From Jiangella aurantiaca (GTDB taxonomy: Bacteria; Actinomycetota; Actinomycetes; Jiangellales; Jiangellaceae): a DNA stretch of 34,765 nt. Both the position numbers and the translations under genes were made by a program. This document shows positions 7,720-15,002 of the stretch, piece by piece. Position 1 is the first letter of the stretch. Every line of letters begins with the position of its first letter. Under the pieces are notes generated by a model. It was not told the origin of the DNA. It saw only the letters and a list, made by a program, of their open reading frames with translations, and did no database searches. Location: assembly GCF_004349105.1 (NCBI RefSeq), contig NZ_SMLB01000062.1, positions 1-34,765 of the forward strand. Direction: 5' to 3'.

Positions 7720-8263
7720 TCGCGCAGCCCATCACCGTGACCGTGACGCAGGACACCAACGTGTGGGAGATCGTCACTGCAGTCGGCACGCTTGGCGCGG
7801 TAGCGGTCACAGCCGGCGTCGCCATTTACGAGGCGAGGGCTCGCAACCGCGCCGAGGCCCGGGCCCGCGCCTCCGAAGCCGCCCGTCGCAGGGGTGCCGA
7901 GCGAGAGGTCGAACGCGCCCGGTGGGACCAGCTCACCGGCCAGGCGGTCCAGATCACCACCTGGCTCAATAGCCGCGAAGGCTGGAAGCCTGGCCTCGTT
8001 GCTGTGTACAACAGCTCAAGTCTCCCGGTCTTCGACATCACTGGAAACTCCACTTCCACGACGAGACCGTTGTGGCACTGGGCACGCACGACGTCCTGCA
8101 GCCGGGCCAACAACGTAAGCTCACCGCCGCCGAGCAAGTGCCACCTGAAGCAGCGGCGTGGGACCCGCCTCCAACGCCGATTGTCCTGTTCACCGACGCC
8201 CGCGGCGAGCGCTGGGCACGATGGGGCACGGGCAAGTTGGACTTCGCTGAGGCGGCCCCGTGA
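7716..8263 (+). pseudogene. Frameshifted single-pass membrane protein downstream of parAB
   Basis: It starts at a GTG overlapping the parB stop. Residues ~15-36 (VWEIVTAVGTLGAVAVTAGV) form one membrane helix, followed by a charged helix rich in Arg/Ala/Glu, then a block reading GLVAVYNSSSLPVFDI. At about 8037-8041 the frame with good codon bias shifts by one base and continues WKLHFHDETVVALGTHDVLQPG, then IVLFTDARGERWARWGTGKL, to a stop at 8263. Together these match a family of actinobacterial membrane proteins with one N-terminal helix, a coiled segment and a small beta domain ending in an 'FTDxxGxxWxRxxxGxL' motif. The uncorrected frame runs on to 8501 as low-quality sequence. It is either a real one-base deletion or a sequence error. 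No slippery heptamer is visible. Confidence 0.65.
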
Positions 8264-8291
8264 GACGCGGGCGCAACTCCAACCTGAGCCA

Positions 8292-8331
8292 GCCCCGCCC
8301 TGTGATCTTTCCCCGGACACTGGGGCGGGGC
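8292..8331. terminator. Possible hairpin terminator after the par operon
   Basis: Perfect 9-bp arms GCCCCGCCC (8292-8300) and GGGCGGGGC (8323-8331) enclose a 22-base loop, starting about 30 bp after the repaired stop at 8263. The loop is long and there is no T-run, so the call is moderate. Confidence 0.5.
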
Positions 8332-8452
8332 CGACGTTGCGGACGCTCGACGTCCGCACCCCAAAGGCCGGTCCGCCATGCAGGCTGCGGAAGCGACCAC
8401 AGCTAGCCTCACCAGGTGGGCGCGGCGGGTCAACGAAGCGCGCTGTTGGGGC

Positions 8453-9802
8453 TCAGTGTTTGTCGGCCAGGTGCCACGCGGCGCCGAGGCTGATCCGGTA
8501 GATCACCCACACGCCGGCCAGCGCCCACAGCCGTTGCCATTCCGCGCGGGTCGCGAGATCTCCGTACGCGGCCCACCAGGCCAGCACGCCGAGCGGGACG
8601 GCGAGGTGTATCAGCTCGACCCCGCCGAACCCGCGCGCGTGGAAGGCGCCGTAGGCGAGGACGCCGTACAGGCCGACGACGACCACGGCCACGAGCCAGT
8701 GCCACACCGTGGCCGCCAGGTCGGGCCGGGCCGCGGCCGGGATGAGCCAGTCGGGGTCGAGCACCATCACGTAGGCGATGGCCGCGAACGATGCCAGCGC
8801 GGCGCCCAGGGCGACATGGAGGCCGCGAACTGGGCCGGTCGGGATGCGGGCGATCGCGCCGCCGACGCGGCGTACAGCGCGCCCGATCGGGCCGCGTCGC
8901 GGTTCAGGCCAGCCGCCTTCGGGGTAGGGGATGTAGCCCATCGGCATGCCGGCGGTCCGCCGGTGCCCCATCTCGAACGCGAACGCCCACGCCACCGTCC
9001 ACGCGGCCCACATGGCCACGACCGACGCCATGAACCACCGCTCGCCGCCGGCCGCGAGCGGCCAAACGTTGCCGAGCCAGACCGCGATGAACGGCAGCGT
9101 CAGGCCGTGCACCGCCAGTGACCCCTTGATCGGGTGCGCGAGGACGTAGGCGCCGCCGAGGAGCAGGTAGGCCGCGACGGCGGGCACGGTGAACACGCGA
9201 ACCGACCCGCTGACCTCGCCGACGGCGGCCGGCGCGAGCGTTTCCGGCCAGCCGATCAGCAGCAGCGTCAAGCTGCCGCCGGCGAGGACCCATGCCGCCG
9301 TGGTGAGCCGATCGAGCGCCGTTCTCGGCGGCGGGCGCCAGTCGGGATCGCTCTCCCAATTCGTTTTCGGCGGCCCGGTCCAGGGCCGGCGAGGGTTGTC
9401 CGGGTCCCATTCGTGTTGCTGACGCCACTCCCGCAGGTACTCCTGAAACGCCGGGTCGTCCTCGAGATTCTGCTCTGGCGCGTCCTCGCGTTCGCCGCGG
9501 TCGGAGCCGCTGTCGTCGGCGCTACGGTCGTGCCGGCGCGTCCCGGCCGGCTCCCGGTCCGGCTCGCCGGCTGGCTCCTGGCGGTTGCCGTACGGGTCTG
9601 CGAGCCAGGCGTCATAGGCGGCCCGCTCGTCCGGGTCGGAGAGCACTTCATACGCCTCCGCGACCAGCCGGAACATGCCCGCTGTGCCGCCGGCGTCCGG
9701 GTGCGCCTGGCGCACGGCTCGCCGGTAGGCCGCCCTGATCTCCGCGGCTGTCGCGGTCTGCTCGACACCGAGCAGCTCGTAGAAGTCCGGGTCGACGGGC
9801 AC
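8453..9802 (-). CDS. Membrane-anchored J-domain (DnaJ-like) protein
   Basis: With the GTG at 9802 the protein has 449 residues. The J domain spans about residues 6-62 (FYELLGVEQTATAAEIRAAY...) with the essential HPD tripeptide at 34-36, so it should stimulate a DnaK ATPase. An acidic, Arg-rich linker of ~110 residues follows. The C-terminal two thirds contains about eight hydrophobic segments, for example AWVLAGGSLTLLLIGW, VAAYLLLGGAYVLAH and WLVAVVVVGLYGVLAYGAF. There is no Gly/Phe or zinc-finger region, so it is a class C co-chaperone tethered to the membrane. The frame stays open further upstream, but that part overlaps the well-supported gene at 9829-10173 in another frame. The GTG is therefore preferred although it has no strong ribosome site. 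It is last in the GntR-small protein-DnaJ row. Confidence 0.85.
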   Translation of the reverse strand: MPVDPDFYELLGVEQTATAAEIRAAYRRAVRQAHPDAGGTAGMFRLVAEAYEVLSDPDERAAYDAWLADPYGNRQEPAGEPDREPAGTRRHDRSADDSGSDRGEREDAPEQNLEDDPAFQEYLREWRQQHEWDPDNPRRPWTGPPKTNWESDPDWRPPPRTALDRLTTAAWVLAGGSLTLLLIGWPETLAPAAVGEVSGSVRVFTVPAVAAYLLLGGAYVLAHPIKGSLAVHGLTLPFIAVWLGNVWPLAAGGERWFMASVVAMWAAWTVAWAFAFEMGHRRTAGMPMGYIPYPEGGWPEPRRGPIGRAVRRVGGAIARIPTGPVRGLHVALGAALASFAAIAYVMVLDPDWLIPAAARPDLAATVWHWLVAVVVVGLYGVLAYGAFHARGFGGVELIHLAVPLGVLAWWAAYGDLATRAEWQRLWALAGVWVIYRISLGAAWHLADKH

Positions 9803-9828
9803 GGGCAGCAGACTACGAAGACGCCCCC

Positions 9829-10173
9829 TCAGCGGCGTTGTGCGTGCCGCTGAGCACGGTTCGGTGTCGCCCTGGTCCTGTGGCCTCGCTGACCGTTGAC
9901 CCACGCTCGCATCTCCGCGGCCGGCACGATCCGCGCGACGTCGTCCTTGTGCAGCCAAGCCAGGCTCTCGGCGTTCGGGTACCCCGGATACCCGCCGTCG
10001 ACGAACGAGACCAAGACGTGGTTCGACGTCCACCGCCGGGCCGTCGCCGTCCGCCAGTGCTCGCCGTGCTCACCACCGACCAGGCGAACGAAGACCTGGA
10101 TCGGCGTCGGGGCGTCACCCGGCGGCGGGATGCCGTCCGGCGGCTGCTCCTCGTTCGCGTACCGTCCGCCCAT
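9829..10173 (-). CDS. Hypothetical 114-aa protein upstream of dnaJ-like gene
   Basis: I do not recognise the family. The protein starts GGRYANEEQPPDG and contains a compact region with aromatic and beta-type residues (PIQVFVRLVGGEHGEHWRTA, NHVLVSFVDGGYPGYPNAES, WLHKDDVARIVPA), then a short basic tail. That region could be a small SH3-like or barrel domain. No membrane segment is present. An in-frame ATG at 10194 would add seven residues. I prefer 10173 because a TATCTT -10-like hexamer lies 7 bases before it, which fits leaderless transcription; no Shine-Dalgarno is visible for either. A palindrome just upstream suggests control by the GntR protein encoded next door. It ends 26 bp before the DnaJ-like start. 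Confidence 0.65.
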   Translation of the reverse strand: MGGRYANEEQPPDGIPPPGDAPTPIQVFVRLVGGEHGEHWRTATARRWTSNHVLVSFVDGGYPGYPNAESLAWLHKDDVARIVPAAEMRAWVNGQRGHRTRATPNRAQRHAQRR

Positions 10174-10180
10174 ACTTGCA

Positions 10181-10198
10181 AAGATAGAACACATGTTC
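10181..10198 (-). promoter_or_regulatory. -10-like element with adjoining operator palindrome
   Basis: On the - strand TATCTT (10186-10181) fits the actinobacterial TANNNT -10 element. Directly upstream, in the -10/-35 spacer position, is GAACA-TG-TGTTC (10198-10187), a 5-bp inverted repeat with extra AT/AT matches outside. A repressor bound there would block the promoter. The GntR gene starting at 10538 is the obvious candidate regulator. The -35 region is poor. Confidence 0.45.
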
Positions 10199-10241
10199 GA
10201 TACAGCGGCAGATGCGCCCGCGGTTCTGTCCGGGGTCCGTG

Positions 10242-10538
10242 CTAGCGCGTCGACGAGTTCGACGCGTCATCGCCGGCCGGCGGCGGCGCCTCGACGACGT
10301 ACGACCCCTTGTACGGGTAGGTGACGACCAAGCCGCGCTCTCGCAGGACATCGAGCGCCCGCACGATGGTGTTAGTCGAGACGCCGTACTCGACCGCCAT
10401 GTCCCGGAGGCTCGGCAGCCGAGCGCCGGCCCGCAGCCGGCCGTCCGCGATCCGTGCGGCCAGGTGATCGGCCAGGCGGACGAACACGTAGCCGGGACGG
10501 CCGGGGTCCGGGTCGAAGTCGTCGTCTGCTGCGGTCAC
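10242..10538 (-). CDS. GntR-family winged-helix regulator (short)
   Basis: A 98-residue protein with a complete GntR DNA-binding domain. Residues ~16-80 read VFVRLADHLAARIADGRLRAG, then LPSLRDMAVEYGVSTNTIVR, then ALDVLRERGLVVTYPYKGSYV, the characteristic wing. There is no effector-binding domain after it, only a short Pro/Asp/Ser tail, so it resembles the small GntR repressors of actinomycete plasmids that control transfer or copy functions (KorA/TraR-like roles). The upstream region at 10574-10631 carries 10-bp spaced T(A/G)CAC repeats that are good candidates for its operator, shared with the divergent gene at 10715. The two following - strand genes probably belong to its regulon. Confidence 0.85.
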   Translation of the reverse strand: MTAADDDFDPDPGRPGYVFVRLADHLAARIADGRLRAGARLPSLRDMAVEYGVSTNTIVRALDVLRERGLVVTYPYKGSYVVEAPPPAGDDASNSSTR

Positions 10539-10573
10539 GGATGGGAATCTATGCAGCCCTGAGCAGGGCGAAC

Positions 10574-10631
10574 TACACGGGAACTGTCAAGTACACAGCA
10601 CTACACACGAGTGCACACGGGTGCACGGGTA
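10574..10631. promoter_or_regulatory. T(A/G)CAC repeats at 10-bp spacing between divergent genes
   Basis: TACAC or TGCAC starts at 10592, 10602, 10612 and 10622, an exact 10-bp period, and another TACAC starts at 10574. Units read TACACAGCAC, TACACACGAG, TGCACACGGG and TGCACGGGTA. The region separates the GntR gene (-) from the 10715 gene (+). TTGACA occurs on the - strand at 10590-10585. Repeats on one face of the helix fit cooperative binding by a regulator, most simply the adjacent GntR protein. Confidence 0.55.
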
Positions 10632-10714
10632 GTCAGTTTGCGAACTCTGTGGGACCGTGAATGCCGAGCCGCTATGCAGGAGCGGTCGCCCCGGACGATC
10701 GGAGACCAGCCGAA

Positions 10715-11455
10715 ATGCTGACTCTCAACCTCGCAGCGTTCTACATCCCCGCCCTCCCGCCGCACCGGCCCGCGCCCATCATGCAGATCCGAACACCGGA
10801 CGGCGAATGGCGCGATGAGCGGCACGGAGGCGCCGCCCACCCAGGACCACGCGGCTGGGACGAGCTGCTGCGGAAGATGGGCTACACCCGGATTACCCGT
10901 CACTGGATCGAGATCGACGACCTCGGCCTCGGCGGCGGCCGTGCGCACATGTGCAAGGTGGTGCCCGCCGCTCACGTCGGCCCCAATGGGCATGCCGTCG
11001 CGCACCTGACCACCGGCCTGCTACCCACATGTACCAGCTACACCCTGCTGTCCCACGAACACGCCGAGCAGCTCGGCGGTCTCGAATTCGGCTTCCACTC
11101 CGGCGACGTGATCGAGTGCGAATACGCCGTCGGCCACCGCATGCCCCACACCGGCCTTGGCCAGGTCGACCCGTTCGACGACACTGCCGGGGGCGACGAC
11201 AGCAAACAGCGGTGGTGGTGGCTGCTGTGGTACGCCGATGAAACCTTGCTCTCCACCGCCCGCGTCTGCGGAACCGAAGGCCGCGCACCAGGCAACGGCC
11301 GCCCGCCCGACACCTGCGCGCTGCCACTCGGCCATGAAACCGCCAGCCCTCCGCACAGTTGGCAGCTCACCGCCCTTATCCCCGGCCGGCCTGCCAGCGC
11401 CTCAATCAGAGCAGCACGCGGCGACACCCCGCCCCGCTGGCCAGGCCAACACTGA
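10715..11455 (+). CDS. Hypothetical 246-aa protein
   Basis: Not recognised. The protein begins LTLNLAAFYIPALPPHRPAP and has a mixed composition with many His, Trp and Asp residues. A block near the C-terminus, VCGTEG...TCALPLGHET...PHSW, has a spaced Cys-Cys-His-His pattern. It resembles small metal-binding motifs seen at the ends of other actinobacterial hypothetical proteins. The string KQRRWWWLLWYADE may be a buried strand. I chose the ATG at 10715 because GGAGA lies about 8 bases upstream. An in-frame ATG at 10661 would add 18 residues but has no ribosome site. The gene is divergent from the GntR regulator across the 10-bp repeat array and is probably controlled by it. Confidence 0.6.
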   Translation: MLTLNLAAFYIPALPPHRPAPIMQIRTPDGEWRDERHGGAAHPGPRGWDELLRKMGYTRITRHWIEIDDLGLGGGRAHMCKVVPAAHVGPNGHAVAHLTTGLLPTCTSYTLLSHEHAEQLGGLEFGFHSGDVIECEYAVGHRMPHTGLGQVDPFDDTAGGDDSKQRWWWLLWYADETLLSTARVCGTEGRAPGNGRPPDTCALPLGHETASPPHSWQLTALIPGRPASASIRAARGDTPPRWPGQH

Positions 11456-11497
11456 CCGGCCGCGTCTTCGAGTGTGTTCCCCTCTGAAGGTGATCCA

Positions 11498-12157
11498 GTG
11501 GCTGATCTCCCCGTCAACCCGATGTCCATCGCGCTGACCGTCAGTCACCGGATGCTCTGGTGGCAGACGATGGACGAGGACGACAACCCGGCGCATTGGC
11601 GCGTCTCAGCCGACGTCGACCCGCAGGCATGCTGCCCGGTCGAATATCGCCACGTTGGCGACTGCTCGCTGCTTGTCGCCGACCTGGACCCCACCCGGAA
11701 CATGCTCGACTCCGTCGAGCTGGACGAGTGGGACCTCGAGTTCATCGGCGAAACGGTCCTAGATCTCGCCGATGGGACACTCGTGCCCGCGTTGGACCAG
11801 CAGATCGTGGAGGGTCCTCCGCAGATGGTGATCCTCACCCACTTTGAGCTGGCCGCGCCATGGCGAGGGCACGGCCTGGCCGCACCACTCATCGCCGCGA
11901 CGCTCGCCCGCTTCGCACCCACGGCCCGCCTGGCCGTGTGCCGGATCTCTCCCGCCCGCTTCCTCGCCCAGCATGCGGACAGACTCGCTGCAGAGCTCGC
12001 GAGCGTGCGCCTCGGCGCTCTGCTCGAGCGCATCGGGTTCTTTCTATGGAGAGACGTCTACGTCGTCGATCTCCGTAACGACGACCTGACAGACGCCGGC
12101 CTCGCCCTGCTTCAACGCTGGGTGCCGCAGGATGATCAACGCCCGGAGAGCGCCTGA
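11498..12157 (+). CDS. GNAT-fold acetyltransferase-like protein
   Basis: A 219-residue protein. The block ILTHFELAAPWRGHGLAAPL contains a strand followed by R-G-H-G-L-A, which matches GNAT motif A where the acetyl-CoA pyrophosphate binds (Q/R-x-x-G-x-A/G). The following helix LIAATLARFAP and the C-terminal GFFLWRDVYVVDL strand fit the rest of the fold. The N-terminal ~100 residues hold a beta-rich region (LTVSHRMLWWQTMDE) and an acidic stretch (DSVELDEWDLEF). Substrate is unknown. The GTG at 11498 is preferred because GAAGGTGA lies just before it; an upstream GTG at 11474 is in frame. It stands 42 bp after the 10715 gene and may be cotranscribed with it. Confidence 0.7.
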   Translation: MADLPVNPMSIALTVSHRMLWWQTMDEDDNPAHWRVSADVDPQACCPVEYRHVGDCSLLVADLDPTRNMLDSVELDEWDLEFIGETVLDLADGTLVPALDQQIVEGPPQMVILTHFELAAPWRGHGLAAPLIAATLARFAPTARLAVCRISPARFLAQHADRLAAELASVRLGALLERIGFFLWRDVYVVDLRNDDLTDAGLALLQRWVPQDDQRPESA

Positions 12158-12170
12158 TGCGCACGCGCCG

Positions 12171-12428
12171 TTACTCGCGCTCGCTGAGCGATTCACCCAC
12201 GGACCGCGGCGGGTTCAGCTGGGCCAGCTCGTCCAGGACCTCATCAGGTTGCGTGGCTGGAGCGACCACCGGCTCGGGCTCCGTGTCGAGATCGGGCTGC
12301 ACATACGCCCGGCGCTCGAGCACAGCGGTGACCAATCGCGTGTACAGGCCGACATCGGTCGGTGCTGACAACCAGGCGTCAGCGACCACCGCAACCCTGT
12401 GGTCGAGCTGATGGAGCCGAGCATCCAT
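12171..12428 (-). CDS. Conserved-looking hypothetical 85-aa protein
   Basis: The protein starts DARLHQLDHRVAVVADAWLSA, followed by VGLYTRLVTAVLERRAYVQP, two amphipathic helices ending in a short turn. The remainder is acidic and Pro-rich (PDLDTEPEPVVAPATQPDE). From memory, similar small helical proteins occur on other actinomycete plasmids with no known function. The frame is open further upstream to 12494, but that part looks like random Arg/Ser-rich translation, so the ATG at 12428 is chosen. It is convergent with the GNAT-like gene and only 13 bp from its stop. Confidence 0.5.
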   Translation of the reverse strand: MDARLHQLDHRVAVVADAWLSAPTDVGLYTRLVTAVLERRAYVQPDLDTEPEPVVAPATQPDEVLDELAQLNPPRSVGESLSERE

Positions 12429-12505
12429 CGCCGCATCATTGCACCGCGAGCGCGACCTGGTACACGAGGCCGGTCGACCTGGAGCGCGGCTCACCCATGC
12501 AGACC

Positions 12506-12530
12506 AGGGGCGCCATCCGCTGGCGCCCTT
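12506..12530 (+). terminator. Hairpin with short T-run
   Basis: Arms GGGCGCC (12508-12514) and GGCGCCC (12522-12528), extended by a G-T and an A-T pair, enclose a 7-base loop and are followed by TTTCT on the + strand. It lies in the intergenic region before the gene at 12629 and could insulate that gene from upstream transcription. Confidence 0.5.
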
Positions 12531-12628
12531 TCTGGTGATCGGTCATGAGTTTTGCTAGACGAAACGCTTGATTCATAATTGGCACAAAGTCATGATGACC
12601 TAGACATCGCCGCACTTTGGGGAGACCG

Positions 12629-12901
12629 ATGGATAACGCCGAGCAGCCGGTCGTCACGCCAGAGCACATCCGCGAGCTGTGGGACGCCGGCCTCACCGGC
12701 AGCTCCCACCAGGGCCAGCCGGCCCTGTGTCTCACCGCCGACAGTCGTGTGGTCGTGTCCGACCGGGTCAAGTCCGGGACGTTGGTCATTACCGCAGCCG
12801 AACTGCGCAACTTCACCCGCGGCCGGTTCACCGCGCAGGACGCCCGGCAGGTCGCATGGGCGCTTACTGAGGAGTTGCGCCACGGCGCGGCCGTGGGCTA
12901 G
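12629..12901 (+). CDS. Hypothetical 90-aa protein
   Basis: The protein begins DNAEQPVVTPEHIRELWDAG and has a compact alternating pattern: a helix, a strand pair around ALCLTADSRVVVSDRVKSG, then TLVITAAELRNFTRG and a final helix ARQVAWALTEELRHG. It has the size and layout of a single small domain. No family is recognised and no catalytic pattern is clear. The ATG at 12629 has a good Shine-Dalgarno (GGGGAGA) 5 bases upstream. The preceding 70 bp is relatively AT-rich and probably holds its promoter. It is followed after 32 bp by the HNH nuclease gene and may be cotranscribed with it. Confidence 0.65.
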   Translation: MDNAEQPVVTPEHIRELWDAGLTGSSHQGQPALCLTADSRVVVSDRVKSGTLVITAAELRNFTRGRFTAQDARQVAWALTEELRHGAAVG

Positions 12902-12933
12902 GGAGCGCAGCCGCTCACTAGGCGCCGCCACCC

Positions 12934-13296
12934 ATGGTCCGCAGCGGCGCACGATGGAGCCAACGCCGGCGGCGGGCTCAGATGCGGGCCAACGGGCCGC
13001 GAGAGGTCTTCAGCCGCGACGAGATCGGTGACCGCGACGACTGGACGTGCGGCATCTGCTGGGGCCGCATCGACCGCCACCTGCAAGATCCCGAGCATCC
13101 GATGATGCAGAGCCTCGACCACATCGTTCCCATCGCTCGGGGTGGCCCGCACACCCGCGCGAACGTCCGGATCACGCACGCGTCCTGCAACACCTCGCGC
13201 AACCACCGAACCAGCGACCCAGCCCCGTACGAAGCCCGCTACCGACTAGCGCGAGCCACGGCCAGCTACGAGGCACTGCTGTACTGGCGTTCCTGA
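12934..13296 (+). CDS. HNH endonuclease domain protein
   Basis: A 120-residue protein with a clear HNH fold: a first knuckle CGIC (about residues 39-42), the strand SLDHIVPIARGGPHTRANVR with the catalytic His of the D-H pair, and the second metal knuckle ITHASCNTSRN near residues 80-92. The N-terminal ~20 residues are very basic (RSGARWSQRRRRAQMR) and may bind DNA. No other domain is attached, so this is a free-standing HNH nuclease of the phage/plasmid kind that nicks or cuts double-stranded DNA. No ribosome site is obvious at 12934; an ATG at 12982 is an alternative. The gene 87 bp downstream has three repeats resembling YezG-type immunity domains, so a nuclease-immunity relation is possible but unproven. 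Confidence 0.85.
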   Translation: MVRSGARWSQRRRRAQMRANGPREVFSRDEIGDRDDWTCGICWGRIDRHLQDPEHPMMQSLDHIVPIARGGPHTRANVRITHASCNTSRNHRTSDPAPYEARYRLARATASYEALLYWRS

Positions 13297-13383
13297 ACTC
13301 TCGCGCCTTCAGATCGTCCGGTCGGGCAGCATGGGGCGTCTGGAGCCCGCACGACTCAGCGCGGGGGAGGGGAGCAGCCGGCG

Positions 13384-14835
13384 ATGAGTCCGCGACCGCG
13401 CAGGCGCCGGACCGGCGGTGCGCCGCTGTCGACTGTAGGCCAGGACCGCAGCGACAGCGTGACGGTCGCCCCGCTGGTCCGCCGGCGCATCAGGGACGAC
13501 CTGGTCGAGCATGCGCCGGCGGGATGGGCGCGGATCGTCGTGGAGGCGACCGGGGCGTCCGGCATGACCAGCACTCGCCTGTCGGTGATCACGGCCGACG
13601 GCGACGACTCCCACGACGGCGTCGTTCCCGATGACACACTGGAACTCATCAGCGACCTGCGCGACGACTGCTACCGCGAGGGTCGCGGTACCTGGTACAA
13701 CGCCACCTTCACCGTCGACGTCGCCGACGAGGACCTGCGAGTCGAGCTGGACTACGACAACCCGCCCATGGGCGGCGTCCGTGACCCCGCCAAGCCGGAC
13801 TCCGAAGACGACGCTGCCGACGACGGGGACGCGACGATCGAGCTGCTGCTCGACGACCACGAGCTCTACCCGCGAGATCCCGAGCAGCTGCCGGACTGGC
13901 ACCCGCTGGCGCTCGAGGCGCGCTCTCCGCAGCTGTTCGTCAACGCCGTCCGTGACCAGCTGCTCGCCTCCGCACCGGAGGGCTGGCAGCAGCTCACCAT
14001 GACGGTGAGCTCGGCCATGTACTACTCCGAGACGACCATCACGACGGTGATGGACGACGGGACCACCAGCAGCGCGGCCGGGCCGCGGCTGGACGGCCGG
14101 CTCGTCTTCGCCGCGCGCCGGGCACACCTGAACCGGCACGGCCGGCCCTGGTACACCGCGACGATCACCCTGACCGCCGGCGGCGACGTCGCGGCCGAGT
14201 TCGACGACGCCAACCCGCCGTTCGGCGGCCTGTGGTCCGCGGACAACCCGGACGGCGACGCGCACCCGGAGATGCTGCGCTCAGAACACCAGCGCGTCCA
14301 CACCGGCACCCTCGATCATCTGCCCGACTGGCACCCGGCCCGGACCCGGCCCTGGGGCGTCAGCATCTACTGGCTGGAGATGCTGCGCCTGTGCGCCGTC
14401 GACGCTGCCCCGGAAGGCTGGCGGCACCTGGTCCTCGACGTCGAGGGCGCCGGCCACACAGTGCGCGTCCGGCTCCACGACATCGGGGGCGAGAACCCCG
14501 CGGCCGACTACGCCGCCGCGTTCGAGGCCGACGCCGAGTCGATCGACATCGTCAACGACTTCCGCTTCAACACGCACGTGTACGCGCCGGTCCCCGGCAC
14601 CTGGTACAGCGCAAGGTTCATGATCGACCAGCCCGATCACCCCGACCGGATCCTCATCGACGAACTCGACTTCACCACCCGCCCGTTCACCAAGATCCCC
14701 CGGCACGGAGACGACCCGGACAGCGACGAGCACCGCGAGCTACTGCTCGACGACCACTGGCGGCACCCACGCGAACCGGCGGACCTGCCCAGCTGGCACC
14801 CAGCGCTCGCCGCCGGCGACGGCAGCACCACTTGA
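13384..14835 (+). CDS. Protein of three tandem YezG-like (immunity-type) domains
   Basis: A 483-residue protein built of three diverged copies of one ~145-153-residue unit. Each copy has an [AP]xGW near its start (47-48, 200-201, 345-346), a WY-containing strand (GTWY 102-105, RPWY 254-257, GTWY 405-408), a DYDNPP-type block (123-128, 274-279, weaker at 427-432) and an LP[DS]WHP end (169-174, 313-318, 468-473). The order of helix, beta sheet, and a final Trp strand followed by acidic Tyr/Asp residues resembles YezG/immunity proteins of the toxin-50S or polymorphic-toxin type. Such proteins usually have one domain, so a triple fusion suggests poly-immunity or a scaffold. No adjacent toxin except the HNH protein is seen. 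GGGAGGGGAG lies before the ATG. It ends within a palindromic element shared with 26915-26939. Confidence 0.65.
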   Translation: MSPRPRRRRTGGAPLSTVGQDRSDSVTVAPLVRRRIRDDLVEHAPAGWARIVVEATGASGMTSTRLSVITADGDDSHDGVVPDDTLELISDLRDDCYREGRGTWYNATFTVDVADEDLRVELDYDNPPMGGVRDPAKPDSEDDAADDGDATIELLLDDHELYPRDPEQLPDWHPLALEARSPQLFVNAVRDQLLASAPEGWQQLTMTVSSAMYYSETTITTVMDDGTTSSAAGPRLDGRLVFAARRAHLNRHGRPWYTATITLTAGGDVAAEFDDANPPFGGLWSADNPDGDAHPEMLRSEHQRVHTGTLDHLPDWHPARTRPWGVSIYWLEMLRLCAVDAAPEGWRHLVLDVEGAGHTVRVRLHDIGGENPAADYAAAFEADAESIDIVNDFRFNTHVYAPVPGTWYSARFMIDQPDHPDRILIDELDFTTRPFTKIPRHGDDPDSDEHRELLLDDHWRHPREPADLPSWHPALAAGDGSTT

Positions 14836-14855
14836 CGTCTACACGTCAACGACGG
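14831..14855 (+). repeat. 25-bp element with 18-bp palindrome, copy 1
   Basis: The core TTGACGTCTACACGTCAA (14832-14849) has 7-bp inverted arms around CTAC. With its flanks, 25 bp here are identical to the reverse complement of 26915-26939. Both copies overlap the stop codon of a gene. It may be a protein- or recombinase-binding site, or a shared gene-end signal. Confidence 0.75.
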
Positions 14856-15002
14856 CGTCGAGGCGACCTCGCGTATGGACGCTCTGATCCGCGGGCGTCC
14901 ATAAAGGCAGCGATCGATTTGTGAGGTTGATGTTCAAACGTCAACCAATCGGCTGGCTGAATTTTGACCGTGCGTGCGCGATGTTGGGAGCCAGCTCACG
15001 GG

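Noticed and set aside
8378..9121. Long + strand open frame opposite the DnaJ-like gene
   Set aside because: It is antisense to a well-supported membrane J-domain protein and has no recognisable fold.
14832..14849. Simple intrinsic terminator
   Set aside because: The arms are only 7 bp with moderate G+C and no T-run, and the conserved flank shared with the copy at 26915 points to a different role; a terminator function is not excluded.
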